Shown in pieces: positions 1 through 6,326 of a DNA stretch of 14,361 nt. The translations under genes and the position numbers were made by a program. Each line of letters starts with the position of its first letter. The stretch's first letter is position 1. The stretch comes from an uncultured Amylibacter sp. (GTDB taxonomy: Bacteria > Pseudomonadota > Alphaproteobacteria > Rhodobacterales > Rhodobacteraceae): assembly GCA_938001995.1 (NCBI GenBank), contig CALLAV010000161.1, positions 1 to 14,361 of the forward strand, written 5' to 3'. Under the pieces are notes generated by a model that was not told the DNA's origin, made no database searches, and saw nothing but the letters and a program-made list of their open reading frames with translations.

Positions 1-1
1 A

Positions 2-631
2 GCGGACCAATTGCCACCCAACTTGATTCCGCCTGACGCCACGGTCTGGACGGGTTTGGGCAAACATCTGGTGACGTATTACGTGCGTGGCGGTGCGTTG
101 GTGAATTTTGTTGTGGCCGAGGAACGGGACAATTGGACGGAGTCTGGTTGGACGGAAACGGGCGACATTGATGTGCTGCGGGCTTCGTTTGCGGGTTGGC
201 ATCCCACTGTCGAAACACTGTTGAAAACGGCGCAAGAGGCGAACATTTGGGCGCTTTATGACAAACCTGTTCTGGATCGTTGGTCGGACGGTTCGGTTGT
301 TTTGCTTGGGGATGCCTGCCATCCGACACTGCCTTTTGTGGCGCAAGGGGCGGCAATGGCGATCGAGGATGCTTATGTTCTTGCTGCGTGTTTGGACGGG
401 GCGAATGACGTGCCGCGCGCGCTCAAACGCTATGAAATGTTACGCAAACCTCGCACCGCGATGCTGCAAGCCAAAGCACGCGGGAATGCGGACCTATTCC
501 ATTATCGCGGGCCGTTTGGCGGGCTGGTGTCGCGGGCCAAGCTGCATGTGGCACGCATGTTGCCCGCAAAGCTGGCGCTTAAGCCGTTCGATGCGATATA
601 TTCCTACGACGCAACGAAAGTGGTCGACTAA
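2..631 (+). CDS. FAD-dependent monooxygenase, C-terminal part (5' end outside window)
   Basis: This is the C-terminal 209 residues of a class A flavoprotein monooxygenase of the salicylate hydroxylase/UbiH type. Such enzymes use NAD(P)H and O2 to hydroxylate aromatic or related substrates in the cytoplasm. The diagnostic element is the second FAD-binding motif GDACHP, with the following LPFVAQGAAMAIEDA segment typical of the family. The N-terminal Rossmann motif (GxGxxG) lies before the window. The frame is open from base 2 with no stop, so the TTG at 11 is not a credible start and the gene is simply cut by the window edge. It ends with TAA at 629-631 and converges with the minus-strand epimerase gene 18 bases away. 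The substrate cannot be told from this part. The family call is firm. Confidence 0.85.
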   Translation, partial: ADQLPPNLIPPDATVWTGLGKHLVTYYVRGGALVNFVVAEERDNWTESGWTETGDIDVLRASFAGWHPTVETLLKTAQEANIWALYDKPVLDRWSDGSVVLLGDACHPTLPFVAQGAAMAIEDAYVLAACLDGANDVPRALKRYEMLRKPRTAMLQAKARGNADLFHYRGPFGGLVSRAKLHVARMLPAKLALKPFDAIYSYDATKVVD

Positions 632-641
632 AGCCTTTCGC

Positions 642-660
642 GAACCGCCTTAGGTGGTTT
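642..660. terminator. Possible hairpin between convergent genes
   Basis: Arms AACCGCC (643-649) and GGTGGTT (653-659) can form a 7-pair stem with one G-U wobble in plus-strand RNA. The TTA loop is the antisense of the epimerase stop codon. It lies between two convergent genes, a usual place for a terminator. No T-tract follows on either strand, so intrinsic termination is doubtful. Confidence 0.3.
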
Positions 661-1588
661 CAAACAGCGCGAACATGGCTTCGGCGGTTTTGTCGAAATC
701 AAATTCCACTGACCAATCCCAATCCTTCGTGGCAGTCTCTGACACGAGGGCAGGTGGCCAACGCCCGATCAGGTTTTCAAAGCGGTCTTGGGGATCAAAC
801 GAACAGTCAAATGTCTGATATCTTTGACGAAGTTTTTCGACAATGTCGCTGGCCCGAACGGTGTAACCGTGCAGGTTGTAGGCGGGGTGGATCAGGCGTT
901 CTGCATCTGCTTGGGCGATTTCGACGATGCTGCGGGTCACATCGTCCAAGAACAGCGCAGACATGGCGGTGTCAGGCGCAATCGGGAAGGTGAACGGCTC
1001 GCCTTTTGCGGCTGCTTTGAAGGCGTTTGATGCAAAAGCAGTCAGGGCTGCGTCGGGGGCGTAGGGTGATAGCACGAAAGGAAAACGCAGGCATCTAAAG
1101 TCAAGCCCTTGTTTTTCCTTAAGATAAACGCCCATACGCTCCACGGCCACTTTGGTTGCGCCGTAGATATTTTGGGGCCATTGTTCTGCGTCCTCTGGCA
1201 AAGGCGTTGGTAGATCGGGGCCGTATGTTGCAACGGTTGACGCGAAAAAGAAGGGGCCTGCACCATATTCCAGAGCCAGACGCATCAGCACCACAGAGGC
1301 GGTTGCATTCACATCCCACGCCGCCACAGGGTCCGCTTCGCTGCTGCCCGACAACATGGAGGCAAGGTGAAAAACCGCGTCTGGTTTGTGATCTTCAAAG
1401 ACGTTTCGCAGCAAGTCGTGATCGCGCATATCGCCAAGGACAACGGCGTGACGCGCGTCGGTTTCGGGTCCGTCCGTGCCAGGAAGATCGAAGCTGATAA
1501 CTTTGACGCCCTGATGCTCAAGGCGGGTCGCCACCAAGCGCCCAAGGTTGCCGTTGCCGCCCGTGATTAATGCTGTCTCAAAGCTCAT
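650..1588 (-). CDS. NAD(P)-dependent epimerase/dehydratase, extended SDR family
   Basis: The product is a 312-residue cytoplasmic extended short-chain dehydrogenase/reductase, likely an NAD(P)-dependent sugar or sugar-acid epimerase, dehydratase or dehydrogenase. The N-terminal cofactor motif TGGNGNLG is at residues 9-16. An acidic FDLPG segment after the second beta strand (around residue 34) favours NAD over NADP. The catalytic residues are Ser117 in FASTVATYG and the YxxxK pair Tyr142/Lys146 in NIYGATK. The frame stays open upstream to a TTG at 1651, but the ATG at 1588 is preferred because it places the Rossmann motif at the usual distance from the N-terminus. It lies 63 bases downstream of the SGNH hydrolase gene on the same strand and may be co-transcribed with it. 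Family placement is solid; the substrate is unknown. NAD-dependent sugar-acid dehydrogenases of the DenD type are one possibility. Confidence 0.88.
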   Translation of the reverse strand: MSFETALITGGNGNLGRLVATRLEHQGVKVISFDLPGTDGPETDARHAVVLGDMRDHDLLRNVFEDHKPDAVFHLASMLSGSSEADPVAAWDVNATASVVLMRLALEYGAGPFFFASTVATYGPDLPTPLPEDAEQWPQNIYGATKVAVERMGVYLKEKQGLDFRCLRFPFVLSPYAPDAALTAFASNAFKAAAKGEPFTFPIAPDTAMSALFLDDVTRSIVEIAQADAERLIHPAYNLHGYTVRASDIVEKLRQRYQTFDCSFDPQDRFENLIGRWPPALVSETATKDWDWSVEFDFDKTAEAMFALFETT

Positions 1589-1651
1589 GTCATCACCCAG
1601 ATTAGATTCTATTTCAGGATCATAGGCCGCAGTGCGATGCAGTGAAAGCAA

Positions 1652-2530
1652 TCACTTCAATTGTGTTGCAACGGCCTTACAAATTGCGGCGTGACGCAGG
1701 CGAAAAAACATGTGCGCCGCGCGTTTGTTGGGATGAAACGGGTCTTTAACCTTGCCCGATTTACGCTGGCGGAAATGACGTCGCACGCCTTGGTTTGCTT
1801 TGATGGTTTCAGGTGTGTAGCCATCCACAAAGGAACACCGATTGCCAGTCTCTGCAAAGGCCGTCTTTAGGTTTTCTTGGGCCTTAAGGCGTTGTTTTAC
1901 CGTCTTTTTGTAATAGGTCGGCGCGGTGGTCATGAAGACGCACGGGATGTGGGCGGGCAGATGTTCAATGGTCGCTTTCACATCGCTGATCGCCGCGTCT
2001 TTGCTTCGCGCCCATGTGCCAGAGGAGTTGCCAAGGAAGGTCAGGAATAACAGTTTTGGATCGTAATAGTCAGGTTGAAACATCGTTTCGAACGCCGACT
2101 TATTGGGCGCACAAAACTGATAATCCTGCCCTTGGCCGATTTGTGCATAGATGTTGTCTGAACGGTTCACCGTTCCATAGGTTCCCGCGTTCACGCGCCA
2201 TTTTGGATCTACTGTGCAAATAGCGCGTTTGCCCGATTTACTGCGCCGCGTCCACGTCCCCAAAGAAGAGGACCGCACACCAATAACGGCCACGGTTTGA
2301 TCCCCAAGCTTGTCAGAGACTTTTGGTTTAAATCCACAATTTTCGACCAGATTCTCAAAGAAATTCAGAAAACTTGGCCCTGCCCCAAAAGGGATCTGGC
2401 TGTCGCCGAGGATCAAGATATCTGGAGAGTTAAACGCGGTCTTGTGCGGGTTTGTGTCCGCTTGCGCAGTGCCAAAGACGCCAAACGCTGAAAAGACCGC
2501 AAGGGCGGCGAGAGATGTTGGAAAATTCAA
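1652..2530 (-). CDS. Secreted SGNH/GDSL-type hydrolase
   Basis: This 292-residue protein looks like a periplasmic SGNH-fold esterase or acylhydrolase. A hydrophobic signal segment spans about residues 5-22 with a cleavable TAQA-D end. Block I is ILGDSQ, with nucleophile Ser44. A block II-like glycine lies in GVRSSSLG (84-91). Block III is FLGNSSG, with Asn168. Block V is DPFH, with Asp263 and His266. The catalytic set is therefore complete. The substrate is unknown; cell-wall or polysaccharide O-acyl groups are common targets in the fold. The only in-frame start is TTG at 2530. The resulting N-terminus has no positive charge before the hydrophobic core, which is odd for a signal peptide, and an ATG at 2558 opens a different frame (see findings). 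The gene is divergent from the YHS gene. Confidence 0.8.
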   Translation of the reverse strand: MNFPTSLAALAVFSAFGVFGTAQADTNPHKTAFNSPDILILGDSQIPFGAGPSFLNFFENLVENCGFKPKVSDKLGDQTVAVIGVRSSSLGTWTRRSKSGKRAICTVDPKWRVNAGTYGTVNRSDNIYAQIGQGQDYQFCAPNKSAFETMFQPDYYDPKLLFLTFLGNSSGTWARSKDAAISDVKATIEHLPAHIPCVFMTTAPTYYKKTVKQRLKAQENLKTAFAETGNRCSFVDGYTPETIKANQGVRRHFRQRKSGKVKDPFHPNKRAAHMFFRLRHAAICKAVATQLK

Positions 2531-2695
2531 GCGTCTTGTCTCTGTCTTTGGTGTTCATTGCAGATAGCTTGATATGATCACCCACGCAAAATGATTATTT
2601 TGTGATCCACGGCCTGCTCAATTTCGTGTGATGCGGGGTGTGCGTTGCATGTGTTTCCTGCAACACTGCGCAAACGTTACACGAAAGGTGATCCT
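2531..2695. promoter_or_regulatory. Divergent intergenic region with dyad
   Basis: This is the 165-base gap between the divergent SGNH hydrolase and YHS genes, so it should hold promoters in both directions. It contains a dyad: CAAAAT (2587-2592), GATT, ATTTTG (2597-2602), flanked by GATCAC (2576-2581) and GTGATC (2602-2607), which are also mutually complementary although not symmetrically spaced. This could be an operator. I see no convincing -35/-10 pair. Confidence 0.35.
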
Positions 2696-3211
2696 ATGAA
2701 ACGACTTCTTCCCCTTGCTTTTGTCGCTATGACACTCCCCACATTGGCATTTGCGGGGCCTCAGTACCTCGATGAAACGGGTTTTGCTGTGTCGGGCCAT
2801 GATGTGGTTGCCTATTTCGATTTGAAACAAAACGCAGTGGGTCAGGATCAGCCACCCGCGGTGAAAGGCAATGCCGCGATTACCGCTGAACATAACGGTG
2901 CGACTTGGGCGTTCTCGTCCGAAGAGAACCGCGATAAGTTTGTGGCCAACCCAGAGGCGTTTGTGCCTCAGTACAACGGCCATTGCGCGTATGGCGTGTC
3001 AAAAGGCGGCAAAGTCCCCGCAAACCCGCAGTTGTGGCGTATTGTGGACGGGAAGCTGTACCTGAACGTGACCAAAGACGTGGTTGGGTTTTGGGAAGAG
3101 AATATTACTGGCAATTTGAAAATCTCCGAAGCGAAATGGCCAAAGTTGGAGCCGCGCAAAGCGTCTACGCGGACGATTCCGTTCTACTCTTCAGAAGCGC
3201 CGATCAAGTAA
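2696..3211 (+). CDS. Exported YHS-domain protein
   Basis: The product is a 171-residue periplasmic protein with a Sec signal peptide (MKRLLPLAF...LAFA, cut after about residue 20) followed by one YHS-type domain. Diagnostic pieces are SGHDVVAYF (33-41), ATWAFSSEENRDKFVANPE (69-87), YNGHCAYGVSKG (93-104, a single Cys97) and LWRIVDGKLYLN (113-124). The YHS domain is usually read as metal-binding. In some relatives the position of Cys97 is, to my knowledge, selenocysteine; here it is ordinary cysteine. The ATG at 2696 is chosen over the TTG at 2645 because AAAGGTG ends 5 bases before it and it begins a clean signal peptide. It is the first gene of a three-gene exported cassette; the rhodanese begins 11 bases after its stop. 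The precise role is unknown. Confidence 0.86.
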   Translation: MKRLLPLAFVAMTLPTLAFAGPQYLDETGFAVSGHDVVAYFDLKQNAVGQDQPPAVKGNAAITAEHNGATWAFSSEENRDKFVANPEAFVPQYNGHCAYGVSKGGKVPANPQLWRIVDGKLYLNVTKDVVGFWEENITGNLKISEAKWPKLEPRKASTRTIPFYSSEAPIK

Positions 3212-3222
3212 GGGCGGAGGTT

Positions 3223-3663
3223 ATGACCCCTGTATTAAGCCGTCGCGCTGTTGTCTTTTTGGGGGCTGCTGTTTTGGCGGCCCCTGCTTTTGGCGATACG
3301 ACAGCGCAACTGATCGCCAGCAAACGGGTCTCGGTTGAGGATGCGTATGAGCTGGCCGCCGATGGTGCCATCACGCTTGTGGATATCCGCCGCCCTGATG
3401 AATGGGCGTCAACGGGTGTGGGGCAAGGCGCGCACCCGCTTGACATGCGGCGCAAGGATTTTCTTGTGGCCCTCGACACGCTGGTGGATGGGGATCGCAA
3501 CCGACCCATTGCAGTGATGTGTGCTCGTGGGGTCCGATCCAAGTGGTTATCTAACCAGTTAACAAACGCAGGCTTTACGCAAATTATTGATGTGCCAGAA
3601 GGCATGCTCGGGTCCAAAGCGGGGCCGGGTTGGCTGCGCACGGGCCTGCCGACCAGCAAATAA
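3223..3663 (+). CDS. Exported rhodanese-like sulfurtransferase
   Basis: This is a 146-residue single-domain rhodanese. The N-terminus, with SRRAVVFLG (6-14) and a hydrophobic stretch ending APAFG, resembles a Tat signal, although Sec export is possible. The rhodanese fold follows: VSVEDAYEL, LVDIRRPDEW (52-61), and the active loop CARGVRS with the persulfide-forming Cys100 (100-106). It then continues through the usual C-terminal part of the fold, DVPEGMLG. Such domains pass sulfane sulfur to thiophilic acceptors, here presumably in the periplasm. The ATG at 3223 is supported by AAGGG (3210-3214), which overlaps the YHS stop codon and suggests translational coupling. The frame is open further upstream inside the YHS gene, but that part is a shadow. 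The electron or sulfur partner is unknown; the neighbouring YHS protein is a candidate. Confidence 0.85.
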   Translation: MTPVLSRRAVVFLGAAVLAAPAFGDTTAQLIASKRVSVEDAYELAADGAITLVDIRRPDEWASTGVGQGAHPLDMRRKDFLVALDTLVDGDRNRPIAVMCARGVRSKWLSNQLTNAGFTQIIDVPEGMLGSKAGPGWLRTGLPTSK

Positions 3664-3672
3664 AGGCTCATG

Positions 3673-4497
3673 ATGTTTCGCTTATTCTGCGCCGCCCTGT
3701 CGGTTTTGACTTTTGCCTCAAGCGCGCGGGCCGATTGTGCAGATGTCGCGGGCTCGTGTACTGTGCCGATGGGCAGTTACGAAATTATCTTGCCTGATCA
3801 ACCACTGAACGCGCCGATTGTAGTGTACCTGCATGGCTACGGTGGTAACGGCAAAGGGGCCCTGCGCCAAGCCCATATCGCCAAGGTGTTTCAGGATCGC
3901 GGCTATGCGGTCCTTGCCCCAAACGGGATGCGACGCGGAGGGGACGGACCCACGATCTGGAGCTTTCATCCAGACATGCCCAAACTGCGCGATGAGGTTG
4001 CTTTTTATGAAGAAACGCTAAGCGATGCGGTCAAACGATTTGGTCTGAACCGCGATCGCGTACTGCTGGCAGGCTTTTCCATTGGCGGGTCCATGGTGCA
4101 TTACGCAGCCTGTCGCAGCCCCGACTTGGCGGCTGCCTATGCGCCTGTGGCGGGTAGTTTTTGGCGGCCCCATCCAAAGGAATGTGCTGGGTCGGTGAAA
4201 CTATTGCACACGCACGGCTGGACAGACGGAACATTTCCACTTGAAGGGCGCATTGTTGGCAGTGGGTTTGCGCAAGGGGATGCTTTTGTGACCACCAGCA
4301 TTTGGCGCGAAGCAAACACTTGCCGCCAACCGCGCGCAAAGAAGTTCAGCAAAACAGGCAAGTTCATGCGCCGCGCGTGGACCGAATGTGCTGATGACAC
4401 AGCGCTAGAATTTGCGCTGTTTGATGGCGGTCACACCGTGCCAACAGGCTGGGCCGACATGGCGGCAGATTGGTTTGAGACAGTTGTGCCAAAGTGA
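3673..4497 (+). CDS. Secreted alpha/beta hydrolase, PHB-depolymerase/LpqC-like esterase
   Basis: This 274-residue exported alpha/beta hydrolase resembles the poly(3-hydroxybutyrate) depolymerase/feruloyl esterase (LpqC-type) group. The signal peptide is MFRLFCAAL...SARA. An oxyanion-hole HGYGGN follows (54-59). The nucleophile elbow GFSIGGS gives Ser136. Asp185 in HGWTDGTFP and His254 in DGGHTVP complete the triad. Several cysteines (22, 29, 147, 171, 217, 239) suggest disulfides, consistent with the periplasm. Two consecutive ATGs occur at 3670 and 3673; the second is preferred because AAAGG (3662-3666) is 6 bases from it and only 3 from the first. It lies 9 bases after the rhodanese stop, so the three genes look like one operon. 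Substrate specificity cannot be assigned, since related proteins cleave short polyesters, acetyl-xylan or feruloyl esters. Confidence 0.84.
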   Translation: MFRLFCAALSVLTFASSARADCADVAGSCTVPMGSYEIILPDQPLNAPIVVYLHGYGGNGKGALRQAHIAKVFQDRGYAVLAPNGMRRGGDGPTIWSFHPDMPKLRDEVAFYEETLSDAVKRFGLNRDRVLLAGFSIGGSMVHYAACRSPDLAAAYAPVAGSFWRPHPKECAGSVKLLHTHGWTDGTFPLEGRIVGSGFAQGDAFVTTSIWREANTCRQPRAKKFSKTGKFMRRAWTECADDTALEFALFDGGHTVPTGWADMAADWFETVVPK

Positions 4498-4518
4498 GCC
4501 GCTTGAGTTGCGTCAAAA

Positions 4519-4536
4519 AATGTGGGACGTCACATT
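4519..4536. promoter_or_regulatory. Interrupted palindrome before the ThDP enzyme gene
   Basis: Arms AATGTG (4519-4524) and CACATT (4531-4536) are perfect complements around GGACGT. The element sits in the 62-base gap between the hydrolase and ThDP-enzyme genes, 24 bases before the latter's ATG. It could be an operator for the downstream gene or a weak terminator for the upstream cassette; an AT-rich GAATATTTT follows. No regulator can be named. Confidence 0.35.
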
Positions 4537-4559
4537 GAATATTTTACAGGACTGCCGTG

Positions 4560-6179
4560 ATGACTGATCCCAAACGCACTGTCGATTACCTTGCCGAACG
4601 TCTTTTCGAGGCAGGCTGTCGCCGCGCCTATGGCATGCCCGGCGGAGAGGTTCTAACCCTTGTGGACGGTCTTGCCAAAGCGGGGATCGAGTTTGTTCTG
4701 GTCAAACATGAAAACAGCGCAGCGTTTATGGCGGAAGGGGATTACCACCGCACGGGCGCGCCTGGGATTTTGGTGGCGACCCTTGGGCCAGGTGCGATGA
4801 ACGGCGTGAATGCTATTGCCAACGCTTTGCAAGACCGCGTTCCGATGATTGTGCTGACTGGCTGTGTGGATGCAGATGAGGCGCAGACCTACACGCACCA
4901 AGTTATGGATCACGGTGCGTTGTTTTCTGCAATTACCAAGCAAAGCTTTCGTCTGACGGTGGACAGCTGCGATATCATTGCGGATCGCGCAGTGACTGTT
5001 GCAACGGATCCACGGCCCGGCCCCGTGCATATCGACGTTCCGATTTCTGTTGCGAGCACTAAAGTGGCGCTGCCTATGCGGCGACGACGTGCGGATAAAA
5101 GCATCAGTATACCTGCGGATGGGCCTGATTTAGCGGCAGCGAAAGACATGATCGCCACGGCGAAACGCCCCGTTATGATCGTGGGTGTGGATGCTATGAA
5201 CGAAGGTGCTGGCGGACCCATTCAGACCTTTTGTGAAACCTTCAATATGCCCTTTGTGACGACCTATAAGGCGAAGGGGATTGTGCCTGAAAGCCATCCC
5301 TTGTGTCTTGGCGGTGCGGGCCTGTCGCCCTTGGCGGACAGGTCGCTGATACCTTTTGTGCAATCGGCGGACTTGATTGTCTGTGCGGGCTATGATCCCA
5401 TTGAAATGCGCCCGGGCTGGCGCGAGATTTGGAACCCGACGCGCACAAACGTGATTGATATCTCGCCTGTGGTGAATGACCATTACATGCACCAATCCAC
5501 GTTGAGTTTTCTGACAGACACGGGGGCGACGCTTGATGTTCTGGCAAAAGGCGTAGCGTCGAACGACACGTGGCCAGCTGGTGAAATTGCACAGGTGCAG
5601 GCAGCGCTTGCAGCGGCGTTCCCAACAGATGACGCTTGGGGGCCTGCGGCTGTAATCGACACCTGCCGCCAAACCCTGCCAGACACAACGCTTGCAACTG
5701 CGGACAGCGGCGCGCACCGCATTTTGCTCTCGCAAATGTGGGCCTGCCACGAGCCGCGCGGTCTTATGCAATCCTCGGCTTTTTGCACGATGGGGTGTGC
5801 TGTTCCGCTTGCTATGGGCGCAAAGATTGCCTCGCCTGATCGCCCTGTGGTTTCGTTTTCGGGGGATGCAGGTTTCCTGATGGTGACGGGTGAATTGGCC
5901 ACAGCACAAGAGATGGGGCTAAAGACCATTTTCGTGGTATTTGTCGATGCGAGCCTTGCACTGATCGAATTGAAACAACGCCAAAACCAGATGAAGAATC
6001 ATGGCGTTGATTTCGGCCACCACGATTTCGCTGCGATTGGGCGTGCGTTTGGCGGGCAGGGCGTGTCCGTATCATCGCGTGAAGCGCTGGAAACGGCGCT
6101 AAAGGATGCGATGAACGCGGATACCTTCACCGTGATCGCCGCCGAGATTGACCGCACCGCGTATGACGGGCGTATTTAG
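4560..6179 (+). CDS. Thiamine-diphosphate-dependent enzyme, acetolactate-synthase-like
   Basis: The product is a 539-residue ThDP enzyme of the acetolactate synthase/pyruvate oxidase/benzoylformate decarboxylase superfamily, cytoplasmic. The order is the normal three domains: N-terminal pyrimidine-binding (about 1-165) with catalytic Glu51 in VKHENSAAF, a central domain (about 190-330), and a C-terminal diphosphate-binding domain (about 360-530). The metal motif starts at GDAGF (Asp436) and, after the usual spacing, shows Asp463 in VFVDASLAL where the family normally has Asn. A cysteine pair (Cys409, Cys413) flanks the TMG that braces ThDP. Glu51 excludes glyoxylate carboligase, where this position is Val. 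A true IlvB is unlikely given these changes and no adjacent ilvH. The ATG at 4560 is chosen over the GTG at 4557, with AGGA 8 bases upstream. The substrate is unknown. Confidence 0.85.
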   Translation: MTDPKRTVDYLAERLFEAGCRRAYGMPGGEVLTLVDGLAKAGIEFVLVKHENSAAFMAEGDYHRTGAPGILVATLGPGAMNGVNAIANALQDRVPMIVLTGCVDADEAQTYTHQVMDHGALFSAITKQSFRLTVDSCDIIADRAVTVATDPRPGPVHIDVPISVASTKVALPMRRRRADKSISIPADGPDLAAAKDMIATAKRPVMIVGVDAMNEGAGGPIQTFCETFNMPFVTTYKAKGIVPESHPLCLGGAGLSPLADRSLIPFVQSADLIVCAGYDPIEMRPGWREIWNPTRTNVIDISPVVNDHYMHQSTLSFLTDTGATLDVLAKGVASNDTWPAGEIAQVQAALAAAFPTDDAWGPAAVIDTCRQTLPDTTLATADSGAHRILLSQMWACHEPRGLMQSSAFCTMGCAVPLAMGAKIASPDRPVVSFSGDAGFLMVTGELATAQEMGLKTIFVVFVDASLALIELKQRQNQMKNHGVDFGHHDFAAIGRAFGGQGVSVSSREALETALKDAMNADTFTVIAAEIDRTAYDGRI

Positions 6180-6190
6180 GCGTAAGTCGT

Positions 6191-6218
6191 CTGAAAAATC
6201 AGCGTTTTTCTGAATTTT
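6191..6218 (+). terminator. Weak AT-rich hairpin after the ThDP enzyme gene
   Basis: AAAATCAG (6195-6202) can pair with CTGAATTTT (6210-6218) with one bulged A around a CGTTTTT loop. A competing small stem CTGA/TCAG exists at 6191-6202. It starts 11 bases after the stop codon and T-runs are present, so weak intrinsic termination is possible. The stem is AT-rich and not convincing. Confidence 0.3.
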
Positions 6219-6326
6219 GGGACTGTTTCAAACACGGGCGTTCACATGCTCGTTATATTCTCGTTTGGCCCATTTGTTCCGTACGAAAACCAGTCTAAGC
6301 CGAGTGTGAACTCGCGAGGACGCATC

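Noticed and set aside
2983..3222. Long N-terminal extension of the rhodanese gene overlapping the YHS gene
   Set aside because: The Tat-like signal starting at ATG 3223, with a Shine-Dalgarno 8 bases upstream, makes the extension a shadow of the YHS coding sequence.
5130..5909. Minus-strand 259-codon open frame antisense to the ThDP enzyme gene
   Set aside because: No recognisable domain, Arg/His/Cys-rich shadow composition, and complete overlap with a well-supported gene.
4560..6179. Acetolactate synthase large subunit (ilvB) or sulfoacetaldehyde acetyltransferase (xsc)
   Set aside because: Asp463 replaces the usual metal-site Asn, the TMG flanks differ, and there is no ilvH or sulfonate gene nearby, so only a family-level call is justified.
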